64,000 nucleotides of DNA, from assembly GCA_032622095.1 (NCBI GenBank), contig CP136061.1:60533301-60597300 (forward strand), written 5' to 3'. Source of the stretch: Siphonodentalium dalli (Eukaryota > Mollusca > Scaphopoda > Gadilida > Siphonodentaliidae). Position 1 is the stretch's first letter, and each line of letters begins with the position of its first letter. A program made the translations under genes and the position numbers. The notes below the pieces were generated by a model. It did not search any database and was not told the DNA's origin. It worked only from the letters and a program-made list of their open reading frames with translations. Shown in pieces: positions 52,589 through 61,500 of the stretch.

Positions 52589-55500
52589 CAATCCAGTTTG
52601 TGAATATGAGCCTAGTAGTCCTTCAAATTACTGACAATTGTAAAATGGTACCTTGGCCGGGGTAGTCCTCTGGATAGCTCGCCTGTGGTCCGGGTAGATA
52701 GTCCGCCCCACACAATCTCCAAGTCACCACCCGTTCATCTCTTAATATTGTGACGATGTACTTCGCATCTTTACTGAACAAGATCTCTGCAGGCTGTGAA
52801 AAGTGAGAGTTTCAAAGAAACTGTAGCTCGACATGACAATGATGAAGTTAGACTATATTCCCTTTCATAACCGGAGCTTCCTGAAATTTTGCTAAAACCC
52901 TGTGCAAATGCCCATAGGGCATCTCGCATATATAAGAGAATTATTTGACCTAACAATATTTACCTTGATATTTTAAGCCAGTGCATTCTCTTATGTATGC
53001 GAGGCTCCCTATGGGAGACTCGCATATATAACAGAATGCAATGGCACATGGTTTTTAATGCTGCACAAGCGCAGCTCCCGACATGAAAGGGATATTCTCC
53101 GATCCAACACGCCACATATCAATACACAGTAATTACGCGAAACTCTACATGTAGGTCAACTTGACGTTAAAGTACTCAGTCCGACCAGTCGGTCCCAATA
53201 TCATCAAGTTACAACAACAACAACATTTCTTCAAAATACGCTTTGGTTATCAGAATCGATTAATTACAACAAATAATGGTAACCACTGCCAACAATGGTA
53301 AAATATTTCCCAAAAGTAACTGCAAAAGGTGTTATTTATCAACATTATGTTCAACGAAATATGGCCGTATTATCACGAAATTTGGTCACATTACCACTAG
53401 ATTTTTGATTTATCCATCTTCATCCGCAATTTTGTCTGAGACCGTCGGTTTGACGACTTTTTTCTGGGCCACAAATAATTACACATCTGAAGCAATAACA
53501 AATTTCAAAAATCGATATCTGATCTTTGATGGGTGGGTTCCTCAACTCGAATCAAATATTTTTACCCCCCCCCCCCCCCCGAAGCCAAAGAAATAGTAAT
53601 TTGGGAGCATTAATTAGGATTATGCATCTTTATTTTTACATGATATGGGAAATTTAAGTAAACAGCAGTTGCAACCTGGTCCTGCCGAATTTCCAATTCG
53701 AGCAAATACCATTATCCGCATGGACCATTCAAAAATATATATGAGTCCTTATCAATTCTGACCTAAATACATGTACTCTCAGCCTAGCATGTTTGTTCAT
53801 GGACAAATACAAACACTTTCCATATCTGCTTGACCTAATATATCATTGGTAAGATCTTTTTCGGGGGAGACCCATTGACACCCACCTGCAGGATGGGTAT
53901 AATTACCCTCCCACACCCCTGCACTCTCTTGTCGTTCGGTGTTGTACCCCAGCCACGTCAATAACTGAACCAAATTTTTGAGAATCCATTCAGCAAAGAA
54001 CGTGTAAAACACTCACTCACCGAGAAGTCAAAGGTAAAGCTAGCAACGTCAGCAAATGGTGTTTTGTCCCAGAGACACATGGATTTTTCCTCGTTGCTCA
54101 TTGAGTAGCTTAGAATATAAGGGCTTTGTTCATGGACATCAAACTGAGGGTATGCTTTGTGTTTCTCTATACGATTCAGCACCTTCCCTTGAATTTGATA
54201 GAAACTCAATATTAGTTAAGATCAGTGCCTAAAAATTGAATAGATAATATTAACATTCTTTCAATGGAATACTAACTTTCTGAATGATAAGTGATTATCT
54301 GTTTCTCGGACACATTATTTTCCAAAATGGGCAGGCAGGGAACTTTTTATATATATTTTTCACCCACAAAAGTTCCTAGCAGGCAGGTTTTTTATATTTA
54401 CACACCCGAATTATTAGTGAAAATGACATTCGTGATTTAAGTGTTAATCCAATTTTGATATAACAATCTGTAAGACAACCCAAGTGAATACAGTTTATAC
54501 AAATATTGTCTTATTGTATTATTGATTGAGGGGCAGCAGGAAGACGGCCAGTAGGTCATGCTGCTCCTGTACACTACTATTAATTCATATATCAATGCTT
54601 TGTTATCTATTCTTATCTATTGTACAAATAAACATCTACATCTACAAAGTTTAATCATTACAACAGAAAACTTTTTATATCAAATACAAGTTGAAATGTG
54701 TCTAATAAAATTTATGGTCGTTAGTTGACAGATATTGTGAACATCGCGTTGCGAAGCTGAATGGCAGGATGATTCACATTTTTTAAAATTTATTTCTAGT
54801 ACTACATGTATGTGTTGAGCTGAATTGGCCTATTCTAAACGGACATGGTTAGTTCAAACCCAAAAATATGAACCATTTTCCCCTGTGATGACGAACGTAC
54901 CATACTGTTCATATAAACCACACTATAACTATAACCTAAGCCAAATAAAATGAATGAATGTTTTTAATAACGGGACCAAAGCAAGTGAGGGCAATTTTTC
55001 ATATTGCTAAATTGTTTCATCTAATTTTTCACGATTATCCCTCAATAATCATATATGGCAAGAAACGTGGTAAATTTTTTTTGGGTATTCGTATTTTTAG
55101 GTGCTAACTGCTGCATCAAAGTAAAGTCAAAGATATATATTGCCGGAAAAGCGGTTTCGTCTTTTTGTTTCCGAACTGTACCTTTATTCACACATTTTCC
55201 CAGATAGTGGTCATCCCGAAATCCATGTAAATTTGGCTGACAATCGAATGAGGGATGCTGTCTGTAAAAATATTTAGTTATGCAAAGGGCGAATTTCAAG
55301 ATGACTATCGGCGGCATGTTTCCCATCGTAAATCGTTCAAATTTAATCGATAATTAATATAATGCAAAGAATGAAATCCAAGATGGGCACTGGTGGTCAT
55401 GTTTTAGAACAAAATTTAGAAAAAATGGTTGCCATTGTCTATAATTTCCATCGCAAATGGTTCAAAGTCAATAGAACCAATCTAGAGGTGGTCCTGAACA

Positions 55501-58500
55501 TGCCTCTAAATTTTCAAAACAATTTGTGGGCTACAGAATGTGCCAATGAATTCGAATGTGAAATCCAAGATTACCAGCTGCTGGCGGCCATATTTATAAA
55601 CAGATTTCGGGGAAATAAATGATAGCTCCCATCTGTAGGTCACCCCAAGATTCATATGAAGTGTGGTGACGAACTGATGATGGGTGTGGCCTGTATATGG
55701 TGTTCTGAAGGCATTTGTTGATTGAAGATCACACGGGTCGATGGGTACTAACCCATGGTAATAGCTCAAATTGACCTCTGTCGAGATAAATATCAAGAAT
55801 GGATGTTGAATGGCCATGTATTCATATTAGACAGAAAACAAAAGAGTGTCAAAGTAAATATAGAATTATTATAATCTCTTACAGTCGATCAAGACTGAAG
55901 TGTTCACAATAATAAACACGACACATTGCCGTGGTTACAGCACTCTAGCTTGGAGCGAGCAGGTTAACAGATACATATATTCATAGTATTTTGGCCTTCG
56001 TGAAGTTGAGATACAAATCAAGAATGGATCTTGAATGGCTATGTGTACATATTATAGACAGAAACCAAGAGCGTCAAAGAAAATGTAAAATTATTATGAT
56101 CGCTTATATATGGTCAAGACTGAAGTGCTCACAATAATATGGAAAATTGTGTTGGTGGGCAGTTTACCAGAAACATGTATCCATAGTATTTTGGCCTTAT
56201 TTATGGCAAATACACAGCTCTCAAGTTGAGTTGAATTGTAAATTAGATGATATCAATATAGATTATATGCATTTTTCACCTGTTTTGTTGTCATATATCC
56301 TGAAGACACCATCAGAATGATTTGCTATGAGGATACCATCTTGAATGAACTTAGCTTCACCAAATTCGCCACTATCAACACCAGTAAATCCGATATAGCG
56401 ACCTTCTTTTTTGGCACGTAACGCAGGATCATCCTCATCGTAGATCTTTAATGGTGTTTCGTCTTGACCTGTTCAGTTAAAAGAAATGTCAGCTAAATTG
56501 ATTACACACCTATATGGATAGTTTGGAATTTCAATAAGGTCTAATAAGTGAGACAGCCCACATGTACATTTGTACATATAATTTGAGAAAGATACCATGC
56601 CATACTATCCAAAAGTGAATAAAGCTAAAATTTCAGAGCCTTAAAAAGCCTTTAACTCTGACAAATGATTGGACGAATGGCCAATTCAAACAAAGTGTGT
56701 ATTGAGAGCCAATGCAACCACATAATAATTATAGTAATGCCCTAAATAATCGACTCCTTAACCACAGAAGAATTATGGGTAACTTTTCAGGATTTAGTCG
56801 GAAATATGGCTTGTTGCCATTCATCGGAAAGCTCTCACGAATTCCTCTCTAAACCGAATAGAAAGATCAGTCCCAAGGGAGTTGTTTTGGTTTGTAGAGA
56901 TTTTAATAGAATATATCAAAGTTGACGCGCGAGATATACTGGATAGCGATAACCACAATTTCACCAGGAAGTTCCAACGTTAGGTAGAGAGTAAATTTAG
57001 AACATCATAATAATTAAACTATTAGCTAGGCTACCTTTGATATTTATGTTGAAGAATACATAATCAGGGGTAGGTTCATCTTTATCCGTTGATCCTTTAT
57101 TTTTCTCCTTGAGGATAAGATGGTAATCGTCTGTGAGCAAACAATTGTGGCCCCCGAAAAAAATGTTAACATCAAATGATGATGGCTCAATGACTCTGAT
57201 TAAGCTATACCCTTCGAGTTCGAAAATATATATGGGTCCTGTGTGAGTTATAGCACCGCACAAAGTTTCTGCAGAGTTTGTCTGAAATAAAGTGACATAG
57301 AATATTTTAATTAATCTCCTGTAGTATATTGACAACAATGCAATTTGATTGGTCAATATGTCAAATAATTGTTAGGATAAATTATCGAAATCAGGTCAAA
57401 CAATTCGGCATGTGATATTGAACTTCAAATAATTCAAGACTTTTGAAAAAAAAACTGTTGAACAACTGAAACAGAGTCACCAAGTTCACTTGGGATGAGA
57501 AAAAAATGACAATATAGATCCAAGTGACACTTTCAATCTGCGAAATACACAAGGACATCATGACACCTTCAGAAAGTCGGACTGTCTCTGGTTAAGAATT
57601 TTATTGTGAGTGAAAACAGGTCAGCTTTGAGTGACTCGTATCTATTTTATACTAGCAGGGGTACCCGGCGTTTCTGGGGTGAAAAATGCATAATTTATTA
57701 GTGGCCCTTCAAGTCATTTAAAATAATTATTAAACTGGGGTAAACAGCACCTATGCACCAAATTTTCACAACATGGGGTCTGGGCTAATAATAAACGATC
57801 TTTATTGACGATATAATTTATTACCCCCCCCCCCCCCCCCGCCACTAAGTCATCGAAGGTAAAAGCCGCCTATCCCATGCCAATTCCTTGGTCAAGTGAC
57901 CCATCTTTACCGATGTTCCTATATATCATCTAAGCTGATAATAAACGTTCTAATTTGCTCATATATTCCCCTTTAAGTCGTCTGAAGTCAAGGGCATCTA
58001 TTTCATGACACTCTACGAGTCTACATATCATTTGTCCCCTTGTTTCAATTTTCACCGACCAGATTGCAACCATTTTGGGTATATAGTTAACTATTTAGTT
58101 AAATTAACTAATAGTTTCCTTTTAAGACATCCGTGACCAACGGGACCTATCTAATAAGATTCACAGGCTAAAATTACCAATATGTACACATTTTCAGCTC
58201 CGTTGGTCCAACCGATTGGTCGCCTCCAGCCAATATATATATAATATAATTATTATAGTGTCCATTTTAAGACAGAGACGAACGGAACCTATTTCATAAT
58301 GCTCCCCGGGTCAAATTACCCCTATATGAACATTTCAGCCCCGATGGTCCAGCCGTTTGGTTGCTTACCGGACAAACAAACATACAAACAAAATTGAATT
58401 TTATTGGTATATATATATATATATTTACGTTCATACATGCATTCACGCTGTGAACGTTTAACATTTGATTTGTTTTTTCCCCAATTAAAAGTATAGCACC

Positions 58501-61500
58501 AACTGATCAAGTATTTCTGATTAGTTTCAGTGATTGCCATGCGACCATAATTCATAGTGCTCGATTACTCGTATGTTTTGCTTGTTACTTGTCAGAGTGT
58601 CCTTGTGTTTTACTGGCATCAAGGCTTATATTGTGTATTGTGGTCTGTGCTGGAGATACTGATGAAATAATGCAGCTAAGTTGATCATCTGAAATTCAGT
58701 TATTTCATTGGCCGGATGATAGGATACATCTAAATAATTTGCGACGTGTTGGAGTGGGTCAACTTTGTGTGGACGGAAGTGAACGCTGATTTGCGGGAAA
58801 CTGTTGTAAACAAAATCCGCTCACATCAGACTTACTACGGTACATTATTATATTGTCATGTTTTCCTTCAACTGCGTAAAAAATCTCAGCCCGGGTGCCT
58901 ACATGCCTCGACGAGCAGTGTCTTCCGCTACATTTTCTTATTATTGGTTTCAGTGTCATTTCTGGTTCTCTCGTAAATGAAGATTGCTTAATTAAGATTT
59001 GAGTTCCACGCATAAATATATATAAACTATTTGATTTGAAGTAGTCTGACCCATGATATTTCGGACGTTCAATCCAGTTAACATATTTTGAAACTTGGCT
59101 TGTATTCGCCGAGCGCCGGCTTTGGGTCTGGGCTTTTAATCACAACTGGAATAGCAAGCTGCAAAACAGAGTTCAGCCCCCTCGCTACACGATAGTCCTG
59201 CGTAGGGGACTGGACCCTACATGGGCTTGCTGAAATAGCAAATAGGTGAGGACAAGAAAACCATAATCAGAAAAGGTAACGCCCTCAAGATCATATTATT
59301 AGCCATAAATATAAATTATAGTATAAAATATATTGGTTACATGAATTCACCCCATCAGAATTCCGTTAAAACAACTAATCTTTCGAATTATTACAAACAA
59401 ATACGGCTAATTACTGCAGGTTTCTCATTCACCACACCATAAAGCTTCTAAATGCGGATAACAAATCGGAGGTATTGTGTTCCCGCCAAGAGTGCATGGT
59501 CCAGCCATTGTTCATACCTAAAGATCGAAAGCAATTAACGCGGTCATAATTATTACATACTGCAACTTTAATACCATCACAACACAACCATCAGTGGGCT
59601 GCGGAACGAAAAATATCTATAAAAGTTGAAATATAAGACTTACAAATTATCTTTTAAATTTCTTTTATTGGTAACTGACATAGCTTGTCACAAACCAAAA
59701 ATCAACATTATTGACATTTAAGAAATAAATACACGGTGTAGAGGTGTGTATGGTCAAGTTGTACCACAAAAAACGGATTGTAGGACGACGCGTAGCGGAG
59801 TCCTACAATCAGTCTTTTGTGGTACAACTTGACCATACACACCGATACACCGTGTATTTATTTCTTTTGTAATACGACTGAAAGTTTATGGTCACAATTC
59901 GACTGAATAGTCAACGAAATCCTGCGCTTTTTCGGTCTCAGGTGAGAAAACATTTCGTGGTGTAATTCGTATTGGGCGTACTCGATTTCTTTGCATGGAG
60001 TACTCTGGTAATGTCTTGTCTTGTTATGAAATTCCCCCGTTGACTTTTCGAGGCACCTCTTCTAGAAATAATCGTTGTGATTGGCTAAAAAAACGATGTG
60101 TTTTCAGCGGCGCCCGTGCGTTTCATTTAAATTGTACAGGAAATACGATTGGGTCATTTCTGTTTTGAACGTTGTTGGGACAACATGAATATGATCATCG
60201 ACTATGGACCATTTTCCTTACACAAAGCGATCTAAATGATCTAGTTTACTAAACTAATCTTATTCCCCTTCTGTACTGGTGAACAAACGCTTTCATTTTC
60301 AACTTGATTCCGAAATATCGAATATGATCGAGATTCGAATCGACGAATGCACAGCCCGGCCCCATGGATTTATTTTGTCATTTAATATACTTATTAAGTA
60401 ACTTTCTTTGGTCGTAACATATATCAATATACCATAACATCATTTGGACCATATTCATTGGCAACAAAACTGGTTTCAAGCGACAAATCGCTAGAAAATT
60501 CGCAAGATTGTCAAGATGTAGAAAAATTCAAAGGGATACGGGTGTGGGTGTACTCCGTTGATGCCCCGTTTGCGCGGAGTTAGAAAAGACGGGAAAAGTC
60601 GCGTGCGGCGATCTGAATAAACCGATTTTTTTCGTGGTACAATTGGAAAAAGTAGAATTGTACCACAAAACTGGAACGAGATAGCCATGGTAACTCGGGC
60701 CACTGGCCAATCAGGACATGGCTTTTAAGCATAGTTATGCAGGGTCGTAGTACAAAATAATGTAAAGGACAATAAACGAAATTGAAATTCCCAACTACAC
60801 CGTTTATCGGTGACCGGCCTCCTGATCGCGCAGTTCGACTTTTAAACTAATAAACCGGTGACCGGCCTCCTGGTCACGCAGTCCGACTTTAAACTAATAA
60901 ACCGGAAAAACCATAAAACATACATGGGACCACGGAATTTTATAATTTGGGCCACAGTATACACGCGGGCGTGCTAATAAAAACAAACGAAGAGCGCACA
61001 AACCATCAGGGACGTGGCTAGAGGGTCTCCGTTAGGGGGTGTCCACTTTGGGAAATTCCAATTGCACTCCCCATGAATCTGACCAAAAGTTTTGCATAAT
61101 TCCATTTGCACCCCCCCCCCCTGCACCTCAATCTTCATAAACCATGGTTCTATATACCCGGCTACAGTAGAAAATTCAGATATTTGAACCTGAAATTTGC
61201 ATAAATCCTAACATATAGTGGCCCAACTCCAGACAAATGCACACGGCTACGGACAAGAGACCAGGACCATGCTTGTTCGGCCCGATGTGAGAAAATTTTG
61301 AAAACTAAACAAGAAAATCGCCAAATCCTGGCATCTAGACTGGCCTCAAGCTTTCCTAGTGTTTGGAAATTTCCAACCTTATACGCTTAGGTTGGAATAA
61401 AAATCTCCAACTGATGACCATTTTCAGTCCACAATTTTGACCAAATGTAGTAAAATATTGTTTTCTTAAACTAATTAGCAGTATTTTTTTATTGGCCAGT

